Shown here: positions 9,456 through 17,173 of the stretch, one piece after another
How positions within the stretch are numbered: position 1 is the stretch's first letter
How the letters are laid out: each line of letters begins with the position of its first letter
From: a bacterium
Lineage (GTDB): Bacteria > SZUA-79 > Acidulodesulfobacterales > Acidulodesulfobacteraceae
Assembly (NCBI GenBank): GCA_021784835.1
Contig: JAJYHI010000132.1
Coordinates: 1-64,000 of the forward strand
DNA length: 64,000 nt
Direction: 5' to 3'
Translations under genes and position numbers: made by a program
The notes under the pieces: generated by a model
What the model was told of the DNA's origin: nothing
Database searches by the model: none
Seen by the model: the letters and a program-made list of their open reading frames with translations, nothing else

Positions 9456-10781
9456 CTATAAAATATTTTCGTCTATAATTCTTTTAAATTCGGCATCTAA
9501 TTCCTTTTTTACGGGAGGAAGCCCTAATTTTTTTCTCATACCTTCCTGCGGCTCGCCGAGTTTTAAGGTTTTAAAGAAAATCTCTTCCGCTTTTTTAACT
9601 TTTTGAGGGCTAAGACCGTTTTTAATCGCCAGATTTTTAAGCGCGGTGAGAACGGTTTCCCAGCTGTAGTTTTGTGGGCATAACTCGACGCAAGTATGGC
9701 ACTCGAGGCATTCCCATATAATTTTCGACGACATCGCCCTTTCTACGTCGTTATCTAAAATCATTTTTATAACTGATGGAGGGTCGTAAGACTCAAAAGA
9801 GAGGCTCATCGGGCAATCGTTTTTACATGCCCGGCAGTCATAGCATCTGGCTAGGGAATCCCTGTCGAAAATAACGGAATAGTCTGTTAATGCCTTAATT
9901 CCTTTAAACTTGTCTAAAAATTTTCCCGCTTTAATTTTGTGCTGCAATATAAGCTCTTCCGTTCCTTCAATGCCGAAAGCCAGGCACATAAGCTCTTCTA
10001 AAGTTATAACGGGAACCTGGCGGTTTAAGCCTTCTTTTAAAAGCATATACTGGTTTGTATCGAACTGCGTAAAACATGAAGGGCAAACCGTAGAAACGGC
10101 ATCGGCATTGCTCTCGTTTATAGAATCTAATTTTATTCTTGCCATAACCAAGGATTTATCGTGTTCGTCAACCCGGTCAAGAGCCTGTCCGCAACACGTC
10201 ATTTTATTTTTATAGTTTATTACGTTAGCGCCCAGCGCTTTAAGGATATTATCGTATTTTCGCGGTTCGAAAGGGGAATCGAAGTTAATGGCATGCGAAG
10301 GCCTGACTAAATGGCATCCATAGTGGATTGCGATATTTAAACCCCTCAGAGGATATTTTACGTTTGCCCTTATTTTGTCCAATCCTATTTCATCGTGAAG
10401 ATATTCTATAAAATGATAAACCGACGACCTGCCGGAAAATTCGAGATTAACTTTTTCCAAAGATTCGTTTATTTTCTTTTGATAAGGAAGATTGGAAGCA
10501 ATCTTTGCCCTGACCTGCTTAAGGTTTGAATAACATCCCGTGCAGACAGACATTATATCGACTTCTTCTTTTTCGGCAAGCGCGATATTTCTGGCTCCGG
10601 TTAAATCGAAAAGCTTTTCGTCTATATTATTAACTAAAGATTTTTCGGGACAGCATGTAAAAGAATTTATGTCTTTGTATTTTACGTTTAACTTATCGAG
10701 AGCCAGTCTTGTCGCTTTTTCCATAAAAGGAAACTTAGCCTGTATGGTGCATCCCCAAAAAATGGCATATTCTTTATTCAT
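9456..10781 (-). CDS. HdrB-HdrC fusion protein (heterodisulfide-reductase-related iron-sulfur protein)
   Basis: 441 residues. The N-terminal two thirds hold two CCG domains (C11..C43C44..C80xxC83 and C156..C196C197..C233xxC236), the HdrB-type ligand set for noncubane [4Fe-4S] clusters. The C-terminal part is HdrC-like, with two ferredoxin motifs (C313xxC316xxC319xxxC323 and C358xxC361xxC364xxxC368). The order B-then-C is the reverse of the HdrD fusion. It is the first gene of the glutamate synthase unit, 98 nt upstream of the glutaminase gene. It may shuttle electrons to the FMN subunit or use another thiol/quinone partner; the exact role is not known. All cluster cysteines are present, so it looks functional. 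Confidence 0.85.
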   Translation of the reverse strand: MNKEYAIFWGCTIQAKFPFMEKATRLALDKLNVKYKDINSFTCCPEKSLVNNIDEKLFDLTGARNIALAEKEEVDIMSVCTGCYSNLKQVRAKIASNLPYQKKINESLEKVNLEFSGRSSVYHFIEYLHDEIGLDKIRANVKYPLRGLNIAIHYGCHLVRPSHAINFDSPFEPRKYDNILKALGANVINYKNKMTCCGQALDRVDEHDKSLVMARIKLDSINESNADAVSTVCPSCFTQFDTNQYMLLKEGLNRQVPVITLEELMCLAFGIEGTEELILQHKIKAGKFLDKFKGIKALTDYSVIFDRDSLARCYDCRACKNDCPMSLSFESYDPPSVIKMILDNDVERAMSSKIIWECLECHTCVELCPQNYSWETVLTALKNLAIKNGLSPQKVKKAEEIFFKTLKLGEPQEGMRKKLGLPPVKKELDAEFKRIIDENIL

Positions 10782-10949
10782 ATTTATGTTTTAATATTGT
10801 ATAATATATTTTATGATATTTTAAAATTAACCGATTATAATAACATTATAATAACGGCTTTTTCTTTATTAATGCAATATAAATATCTTAATAAATAGTA
10901 TAAAATATATTAAAAAAAAATTCAATTTTAAAATGAGGTATTTGAGTTT

Positions 10950-11837
10950 ATGGATATTTTGAATCAGGCTTCGCCTGTTAAATCGGAACTTTCTTTAGAA
11001 TTAGATTTAGACAAATCGTTTGGAGCCTCCAGCCTGCCTATCGCTATTAAAGGAATTAAAGGGGATACTCTTTACATGAACAAACAGGCAAAAATGCTTT
11101 CAGTTTTATCTAAAGGTTCAATTTTTGTTTCGTACGACGAAAAACTGCCGGAAGAAGTACTCCAAATAAATAAAATGGGCATTGCGACGGTGGACAAAAA
11201 AATTGAATTTAGAAACGAGAACGGCAATCTCGAAAAAAAATTTTTCCAGGTGGAAAGCATAACCCTTTTGAACAAATTCGGACTTTTTTACGGAACCCTG
11301 TTTATTTATAACGATTTGACGTCTTTGGTCGATTTTATCGAAAAAAGCGAAACCAGCATGAACGACAGGACTTTTGACGAAATGACCGAGATGCTTCTAA
11401 AAAACCAGTTCGATTATATCCTGTCGAAAGAAACGGAAAGGGCTTCAAGGTACAGTTTCCCGTTATCTTTATCGGTATTTTTCTTTGACAATTTACGCTT
11501 TTTAGGACAGTCTCTGGGGAACGAACATCTTAATCAGGCTCTTAAAACTATCGGCACGTATTTTAAACAAAACCTGAGAAAATCGGATATTATTTTTAGA
11601 ATAGAATTTAACGATTTTATATGTATTCTGCCCCATACCAATTATGAAAACGCCTGCAACAAATTCAATAAAATGAAAGGGGGGCTTTCAGAGGTATTAA
11701 AATTTAGCGATAATATAAAACCCGTTTTAAATTTCGGAATTTCCGAATTTAACGTAAAAAAACATTACAAAAATTATAACTCGATGATAGAAGAAGCGAA
11801 AGAGGATTTGAAGAAAAAAAAATCAGTTTCCCGTTAA
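10950..11837 (+). CDS. Degenerate GGDEF-domain protein with N-terminal PAS-like region
   Basis: A 295-residue protein. The N-terminal half (residues about 25-125) reads like a PAS fold. The C-terminal half (about 130-290) aligns by eye with diguanylate cyclase domains: ETERASRYSFPLSLSVFFFDN, then QALKTIGTYFKQNLRKSDIIFRIEFNDF. The catalytic GG[DE]EF loop is replaced by IEFNDF, so cyclic-di-GMP synthesis is unlikely. A degenerate sensor or effector role is inferred. GAGGT lies 10 nt upstream of the ATG. It converges on and overlaps pgsA by 15 nt. Confidence 0.75.
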   Translation: MDILNQASPVKSELSLELDLDKSFGASSLPIAIKGIKGDTLYMNKQAKMLSVLSKGSIFVSYDEKLPEEVLQINKMGIATVDKKIEFRNENGNLEKKFFQVESITLLNKFGLFYGTLFIYNDLTSLVDFIEKSETSMNDRTFDEMTEMLLKNQFDYILSKETERASRYSFPLSLSVFFFDNLRFLGQSLGNEHLNQALKTIGTYFKQNLRKSDIIFRIEFNDFICILPHTNYENACNKFNKMKGGLSEVLKFSDNIKPVLNFGISEFNVKKHYKNYNSMIEEAKEDLKKKKSVSR

Positions 11838-12392
11838 TATTCCGGAAACGCTTTTTAAATATTTATAAGAAGAAATCAGCGAAAATATAATGCTCGCAAC
11901 AATAAGATAGAAACCTACTATTCCAAAGTTTATATAAAAATGCCTATAATAGACGAGCAGGCAAAATATCCCGAACATTTGAAGCGCGGTTTTCCATTTG
12001 CCTTCTTTCCCGGCAGAAATTACTATTCCTTTTTCGCTTGCAATCGCCCTTAATCCCATAATGAAAATTTCCCTGAAAATAATAATTGCGACTAACCATG
12101 CCGGAATTCTATTTAATGGTATCAGCATTATCAGTATAGTTATGACAAGGAGTTTGTCGGCGATAGGGTCCAAAAAAATTCCCAGATTAGTTACCAACTT
12201 TTTTTTTCTGGCTATATAGCCGTCTATGAAATCCGTTAAAATTGCCGCCAGAAAAAAAATAGCGGCATATATTCCGTAGATTTCTTCTTTAAAAAATAAT
12301 AAAAAAAATATTACCGGAATAATTAAAATTCTTGAAAAGGTTAAAATATTAGGAATGTTGTATATCTGCTTTTTATTTTGCATTCGCATCAT
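11823..12392 (-). CDS. pgsA: CDP-diacylglycerol--glycerol-3-phosphate 3-phosphatidyltransferase
   Basis: Integral membrane enzyme making phosphatidylglycerol-phosphate. The 189-residue protein has the full CDP-alcohol phosphotransferase signature Dx2DGx2ARx8Gx3Dx3D, seen as DFIDGYIAR followed by GIFLDPIAD (about residues 52-78), and several hydrophobic helices. It shares a 4-nt overlap with the upstream transglycosylase gene. Its 3' end overlaps the convergent GGDEF-like gene by 15 nt. Confidence 0.94.
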   Translation of the reverse strand: MMRMQNKKQIYNIPNILTFSRILIIPVIFFLLFFKEEIYGIYAAIFFLAAILTDFIDGYIARKKKLVTNLGIFLDPIADKLLVITILIMLIPLNRIPAWLVAIIIFREIFIMGLRAIASEKGIVISAGKEGKWKTALQMFGIFCLLVYYRHFYINFGIVGFYLIVASIIFSLISSYKYLKSVSGILTGN

Positions 12393-12985
12393 TTTTCCCT
12401 GTAATAATCCATTACTTCTTCGACATAATTGCGGGTTTCGCTGTAAGGCGGTATCCCCCCGTACTTGGCGACGGCCTTGCTTCCTGCGTTATAAGCGGCG
12501 AGAGCCAAAGGCAAATTTCCGTTATATTTGTCGATAAGGCTTTTTAAATATTTCGTACCGCCGTATATATTTTGGTATGGACTAAACGGGTCGGATACGT
12601 CGACTAATCTTTGCGTTTCGGGCATAAGCTGCATAAGTCCTTCCGCTCCTTTGTCCGAAACGGCGTTAATGTTAAATCCGGATTCGACTTTAATAACGGC
12701 TTCTATCAGCTTGGGATTTACATTATACTTTTTGCAAGCCTTGAAAATTATTCTTCTGTATGCGACTCTTCCGAGGCGGTTAACGAAGTTACCGCCATAG
12801 CTATTTTGCCCGGTACTCATATAAAGGCTGTAACCGTTTGAAACCGGGGCGTTCGAGAAATAAACCGTTCCGTTCCTGCCGACGCGCATATAAATATCGG
12901 CCGAGACGATTTTAGCGCATATAAGATTTGTCGAAAAAACGGCAATAAAAACCGGCAGTAAAAAAATAAAATTATTTGTCCTCAT
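12389..12985 (-). CDS. Secreted lytic transglycosylase (SLT domain)
   Basis: 198 residues with a signal peptide (about 1-24, hydrophobic FIFLLPVFIAVF), a short DUF4124-like segment (RVGRNGTVYFSNAP), then an SLT lysozyme-like domain from about residue 75. Catalytic Glu is E101 in VIKVESGFN, followed by GLMQLMP (116-122) and AYNAG (164-168), all standard for the family. It would cleave peptidoglycan in the periplasm. Both ends overlap neighbours by 4 nt (cbiC upstream, pgsA downstream), so the three genes form a tight unit. Confidence 0.92.
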   Translation of the reverse strand: MRTNNFIFLLPVFIAVFSTNLICAKIVSADIYMRVGRNGTVYFSNAPVSNGYSLYMSTGQNSYGGNFVNRLGRVAYRRIIFKACKKYNVNPKLIEAVIKVESGFNINAVSDKGAEGLMQLMPETQRLVDVSDPFSPYQNIYGGTKYLKSLIDKYNGNLPLALAAYNAGSKAVAKYGGIPPYSETRNYVEEVMDYYREK

Positions 12986-13659
12986 AAACTTTCGCGCAAT
13001 AAAGCATTCATTGCCGATGCGGCCGGCGCGCTTCCTCCAAAATTTCCAAAATTTCCTATGGCGTTAAAAAATTCGTCGTTATAGAGGCGCATTTTAGATT
13101 CTGCCGCGCCGACAAAACCTACCGGCATGCCTATAATCAAAATCGGCTTATAATTAATGGATTCATAAAGACGGCGGCACAGCTTCATAGATTCCTCAAG
13201 CGCGGTAGGAGCGTTGCCTACGATAATTATATCCGGCAAAGACTCGCTAATTGCCGCTCTAATGGAAAAAGCCGATACGGTGGTTTCGGCATCTGCGGGT
13301 TTATAGCCAAAACCTATGCGGCAATCTATGTCTAAAATTATATTCCCGTTGGTATTCCTGCTTATTCCTGCTTTCGTCATTTCGGAGTCGCATACGATTT
13401 TCAAAGGTTCCCGCTTAGAAATCTTTTCGTTGATAAGGCTTATGCTTTTTTCGGCAGAATTATTGGTAAAAAAAACCGTCTCGGCATAATTTATATCGCT
13501 TGTGGCATGAATTACGCGCCTCACGACAGCTTTTTCCGCTTCGGAATAATTTGCGCTGAAACGGCAATTTCCTTTTAAAAGGGATTCTATTATATGCAAA
13601 CTTTCTTCGTAAATTTCATGGCCTTTGTTTGGGCTTTTTTGCGAAACGGGCACGTTCAT
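12982..13659 (-). CDS. cbiC: Precorrin-8X/cobalt-precorrin-8 methylmutase
   Basis: Moves the C-11 methyl group to C-12 during corrin ring synthesis. The 225-residue protein has the family's active-site His in RRVIHATSD (H51), the DSEMTKAGI stretch, GNAPTALEE and the MPVGFVGAAESK signature. No other corrin biosynthesis gene lies beside it, so it seems detached from the main cobalamin operon. It heads a unit with the transglycosylase and pgsA. The choice of cbiC (anaerobic) over cobH is from the apparent anaerobic lifestyle. Confidence 0.9.
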   Translation of the reverse strand: MNVPVSQKSPNKGHEIYEESLHIIESLLKGNCRFSANYSEAEKAVVRRVIHATSDINYAETVFFTNNSAEKSISLINEKISKREPLKIVCDSEMTKAGISRNTNGNIILDIDCRIGFGYKPADAETTVSAFSIRAAISESLPDIIIVGNAPTALEESMKLCRRLYESINYKPILIIGMPVGFVGAAESKMRLYNDEFFNAIGNFGNFGGSAPAASAMNALLRESL

Positions 13660-13810
13660 CTATGGTTTATTTTAATTTTTATATAATTTTAATTAAACGC
13701 GTATAAATGTTATAATAATTATTAAAAACGGCATAAATGCTTTATAATAAAATTTATCATATTTTATCTTTAAAAACAAGTTTGCCGCAAAAAAAAATAG
13801 TAATTAAGAC

Positions 13811-14863
13811 ATGGCCGCAAAAGAGTGGATATTAAATAAATCCCAAAAAGAACTAGAAGAATTCTGCGTAGCAAACGGATTTAAAAAATTTGGGGCGGAA
13901 CAGGTTATGCGATGGATTTATTCCGAAAAAATATCGGATTTTTCAAAAATGTCCAACATTTCAAAATCCCTCCGGGAAAAACTTGATTCCAATTTTCATT
14001 CCGAACTTTCAAAGATAATAAATATCCACAACGAATCGGATTCAGGAGGCGATTCTAAAAAATATCTTATAAAATTAGCCGACGAAGAAATTATCGAATC
14101 CGTATTGATAAGTTATAAAAACAGAAAAACCCTCTGCGTTTCGTCTCAAATCGGATGCAAAATGGGCTGCGTCTACTGCGAAACCTCAGGCCTCGGTTTT
14201 ATCAGAAATCTGACTTCCGGCGAAATAATATCGCAGGTGCTTATCGTAGAAAACGATATAAAAGATAAGATTACGAATATCGTCTTTATGGGGATGGGCG
14301 AACCGTTAGACAACGTCTTAGAAGTGGAAAAATCATTGGATATCATTTCAAACGCTAATTTTCTTTCCGTGGCGCCCAGAAAAATAACGGTTTCCACTTG
14401 CGGATTACTGAACGGGCTGGCCGGAATCGAAAAATATAAATATAAAATTGCGATATCTTTGAATGCGGCAGATAACGTGACGAGAAGCGCGATTATGCCG
14501 GTCAATAAAAAATTTCCGATAGAAGATATAACCGCCTTTATAAATAAAAGAATACCGGCGGGGCATAATAAAATAACTATTGAATATGTTTTAATAAAAG
14601 GCCTGAACGATAGCGTGGAAAGCGCAAAAAAATTAGCTCGCATGTTTTCTCCCGCCAAAGTAAAATTTAATTTAATACCTCTTAATAAAGAAAAAAGTTC
14701 TGTTTATTTAAGAAATTTTGAAAGGCCGGGCGATAATGTCTTGGATAATTTTAAATCAAAATTAATCAAGGCTGGATTTATCGTAACGGTAAGATTTTCC
14801 AAGGCGCAGTCTATAAACGGGGGATGCGGCCAGCTTAGGGCTGAAAAGATACGTTCTTTATAA
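13811..14863 (+). CDS. rlmN: Dual-specificity RNA methyltransferase RlmN
   Basis: Radical-SAM enzyme that methylates C2 of A2503 in 23S rRNA and A37 in some tRNAs. The 350-residue protein has the CxxxCxxC cluster motif at C116, C120 and C123 (GCKMGCVYC), the RNLTSGEI segment and the GMGEPLDN motif. The C-terminal methyl-carrier Cys is C339 in GGCGQLR. The second catalytic Cys is expected in the radical-SAM region, and C116-C123 are all retained. Transcribed divergently from cbiC; its 3' end overlaps the convergent ASKHA gene by 29 nt. Confidence 0.93.
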   Translation: MAAKEWILNKSQKELEEFCVANGFKKFGAEQVMRWIYSEKISDFSKMSNISKSLREKLDSNFHSELSKIINIHNESDSGGDSKKYLIKLADEEIIESVLISYKNRKTLCVSSQIGCKMGCVYCETSGLGFIRNLTSGEIISQVLIVENDIKDKITNIVFMGMGEPLDNVLEVEKSLDIISNANFLSVAPRKITVSTCGLLNGLAGIEKYKYKIAISLNAADNVTRSAIMPVNKKFPIEDITAFINKRIPAGHNKITIEYVLIKGLNDSVESAKKLARMFSPAKVKFNLIPLNKEKSSVYLRNFERPGDNVLDNFKSKLIKAGFIVTVRFSKAQSINGGCGQLRAEKIRSL

Positions 14864-16085
14864 AATGTTTTTCGAAAAGCCGGCTGCCTGAAAGGGGAAA
14901 ATTTTTTGATATTTTTATTATTTGATTTATATCGCTTTTTCTCTGAAAAGATTCGGAGGTTATATATTTTTTGCAGCCTAGAATAACCGACCCGTCTATA
15001 AAGCGGATATTTTTGCCTTTAAAAGGAAAAATATCTATAAAATCTATTATATAAGGTTTTATACTGCTGCCGAAAGTTCCCGAAATATAGACGTCGAAAT
15101 CTTCGTAATCCGAAATTTTAAATTTATCAAGAAGTATTTCCGATGCGGATTTAACCGCCGATTTCGCAAACTGAAACTGCCTTACGTCATCCTGAAAGAA
15201 CTTTATGCTGTTTTTTCCGTCTATATAAATTAGAACCTCGTTTTCCCTGTTCCCCTTTTTTACGGCAGAAAAACTTTCGGATTCAATCTGTTCCGGGGGC
15301 ATAATCCTTCCGTTTTTATCGATTACGCCGTTTTTTAAAAGTTCGTAAACAAGGCTCATTATCCCGCTTCCGCAGATTCCGGAAGGCGCGGACCCGCTTA
15401 TGGTTCTTAACCTGAACAGGCCGTCTTCTAACGCGACATCGTAAATAGCTCCGGCCGAAGCGGTCATTCCGTATTTTATATTTCCGCCCTCAAATGCCGG
15501 ACCTGCGGGAGCCGAGGTCGTATATATTTTATTCCTGCAGCCTACGGCTATTTCTACGTTTGTTCCGAAATCTGCTATAAAAGCCGGCTTATCTCTTCTT
15601 ATCAAGTCAAAATAATAAATTGAAGCGACGGTATCTCCGCCGACAAATCCGTCTAAAACGGGAAAAATAAATAATTTTTTATTTTTAAGGCAAAAATCCT
15701 CCAAATAATCGGTATTATCGGGAAAGGAAAATTCGGATAAAGGCCTGTAAGGGGGTTTGGAAAGAGAAGCTAAAGGATAACCGCACAAAGCCATCTCCAT
15801 AACGGTATTGCCCGCTATTGCCACCTCTTTTATATCTGAGCAATTAAATCCCAATTCTTTTTTATTTGCTTCAATTAAAGCGTTAAGAGTAGAAACGGCT
15901 CTTTGCTGTAAATTTTTAACCGAATTTTCATCTAAACCGTTCTGAATCCGTTTAACGGAATCTAAACCGAATTCGGGATATTGAAAATTAAGGATGCTCT
16001 TTACGGGATAAGCATTCCGTTCGCTATCCGTTATTATAGAGGCGACGGTAGTAGTGCCCAAATCTATTCCGAGCGAATAATCCAT
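14835..16085 (-). CDS. ASKHA ATPase of the corrinoid-activator (RACE) family, lacking the ferredoxin domain
   Basis: 416 residues matching the C-terminal ASKHA (DUF4445) part of reductive activators of corrinoid-dependent enzymes, which use ATP to re-reduce inactive Co(II) to Co(I). The protein opens directly with the phosphate-1 loop LGIDLGTTT (residues 5-13) and shows FGTNVEIAVG, SAPAGPAFEGG and SGICGSGIM. The N-terminal [2Fe-2S] domain of typical RACE proteins (which are about 600 residues) is absent. It starts 10 nt after the selD stop. A plausible target is the B12 methionine synthase in this window; that link is inferred. Confidence 0.8.
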   Translation of the reverse strand: MDYSLGIDLGTTTVASIITDSERNAYPVKSILNFQYPEFGLDSVKRIQNGLDENSVKNLQQRAVSTLNALIEANKKELGFNCSDIKEVAIAGNTVMEMALCGYPLASLSKPPYRPLSEFSFPDNTDYLEDFCLKNKKLFIFPVLDGFVGGDTVASIYYFDLIRRDKPAFIADFGTNVEIAVGCRNKIYTTSAPAGPAFEGGNIKYGMTASAGAIYDVALEDGLFRLRTISGSAPSGICGSGIMSLVYELLKNGVIDKNGRIMPPEQIESESFSAVKKGNRENEVLIYIDGKNSIKFFQDDVRQFQFAKSAVKSASEILLDKFKISDYEDFDVYISGTFGSSIKPYIIDFIDIFPFKGKNIRFIDGSVILGCKKYITSESFQRKSDINQIIKISKNFPLSGSRLFEKHFIKNVSFQP

Positions 16086-16094
16086 AATTTACGT

Positions 16095-17153
16095 TTATGC
16101 TATATTTATGCAAATATCGCTATCTGCCTTTTTACCTAATACCCTGCCTATTCTGTAAAGCGGCTCTCCTTTATTCTTGAAAATGTCTTCCGCATAGCCC
16201 GTTTTGGTTTCGGACACAGAAAATATTAATCCCCCGGACGTTTCCGCCCCGAAAGCAACCCATAATAAATTTTCGTCGGCGTTATCGTTATCGATATGCG
16301 TAAATTTTGCGAAATATTTCCTGTTGCGTTTTGTTCCCGCCGGATTAATGCCTTTTTTTATCAAATCTAAGGTGCCGTTTATAACGGGCAGGGAAGTTAA
16401 ATTTATTTCGCAAGCGGCGCCGCTTGCAATCATCATCTCGCTTAAGTGGCCTATGAGGCCGAATCCCGTAACGTCTGTTATAGCGTTCGGCAGTTTAAAA
16501 GAAACGGCTAATTCCGAAGAATGTTTATTCAGTTTAGACATAGAGGATGAAGCCTCGTCCAAAGTGTTTTTATCTAAAAAATCCGTACATATCGCGCTGA
16601 CGGCAAATCCGGTTCCCAGTTTTTTAGTCAAATATAAAACATCTCCGGATTTTGCGCCCGCGTTAGAATAAATTTCCTTTATGCCGCATAAGCCGGTAAC
16701 GCTTAATCCGTACTTTATCTCTTTGTCGTCTATGGAATGGCCTCCCAAAAGCACGGCTCCGGACTCTTTTATCTTGTCGAGCCCGCCGAGGAGTATGAGG
16801 TTAAAAACCTCTTTTTCTATGTCGTTTATTGGGAAACATGCGATATTTAAAGCCGTTAATGGTTTCCCTCCCATGGCGTATATATCGGAAAGGGCGTTAG
16901 CGGCCGCAATCTGACCGAAGGCGTAGGGGTCGTCCACCACAGGGGTAAAAAAATCCACCGTTTGGATAATACAGGTATCATCGTCGATTTTATATACCCC
17001 GGCGTCGTCTTTATATCCGAACCCAACTAAAACATTTTCGTTAACGGGCACGGGCAGTTTTTCAAGAATATTAGAAAGGTCCTCCGGACCTATCTTGCAT
17101 CCTCAGCCGTGAGCGCTTGTCAAACTGGTAAGCTTGTATTTTTTGGCGGTCAT
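16095..17153 (-). CDS. selD: Selenide, water dikinase; selenoprotein with in-frame UGA
   Basis: Makes selenophosphate from selenide and ATP for Sec synthesis. The uninterrupted ORF begins only at 17051, but the family N-terminus lies upstream in the same frame: from ATG 17151-17153 it reads MTAKKYKLTSLTSAHG, then UGA (17103-17105), then GCKIGPEDLSNIL. This puts UGA exactly at the active-site Cys/Sec position of SelD (residue 17), so it should be read as Sec. Total length is 352 residues, the family norm. Later motifs such as DDAGVY, QTVDFFTPVVDDPYAFGQ, GGHSID and DVTGFGL are intact. It lies 20 nt after mlaD and 10 nt before the ASKHA gene. selA is present at 21.3-22.7 kb. Confidence 0.95.
17072..17096 (-). 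promoter_or_regulatory. Bacterial SECIS-like hairpin for selD Sec insertion
   Basis: Immediately 3' of the selD UGA, the mRNA reads AGGUCC-GGA-GGACCU, a 6-bp stem with a 3-nt loop (17077-17091). It extends past one U/U-type mismatch by about 3 further pairs to 17072-17096. The loop begins 17 nt after the UGA, within the spacing used by bacterial SECIS elements bound by SelB. Confidence 0.75.
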
Positions 17154-17173
17154 CTTTATTTTAATTTATCCGG

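Noticed and set aside
13811..14863. Cfr-type resistance methyltransferase
   Set aside because: The C-terminal GGCGQLR and overall segments fit RlmN; it is in a housekeeping context.
17051..17153. selD as an N-terminally truncated gene or pseudogene
   Set aside because: The frame continues through UGA at the known Sec position with a suitable ATG and a SECIS-like hairpin; the remainder is intact.
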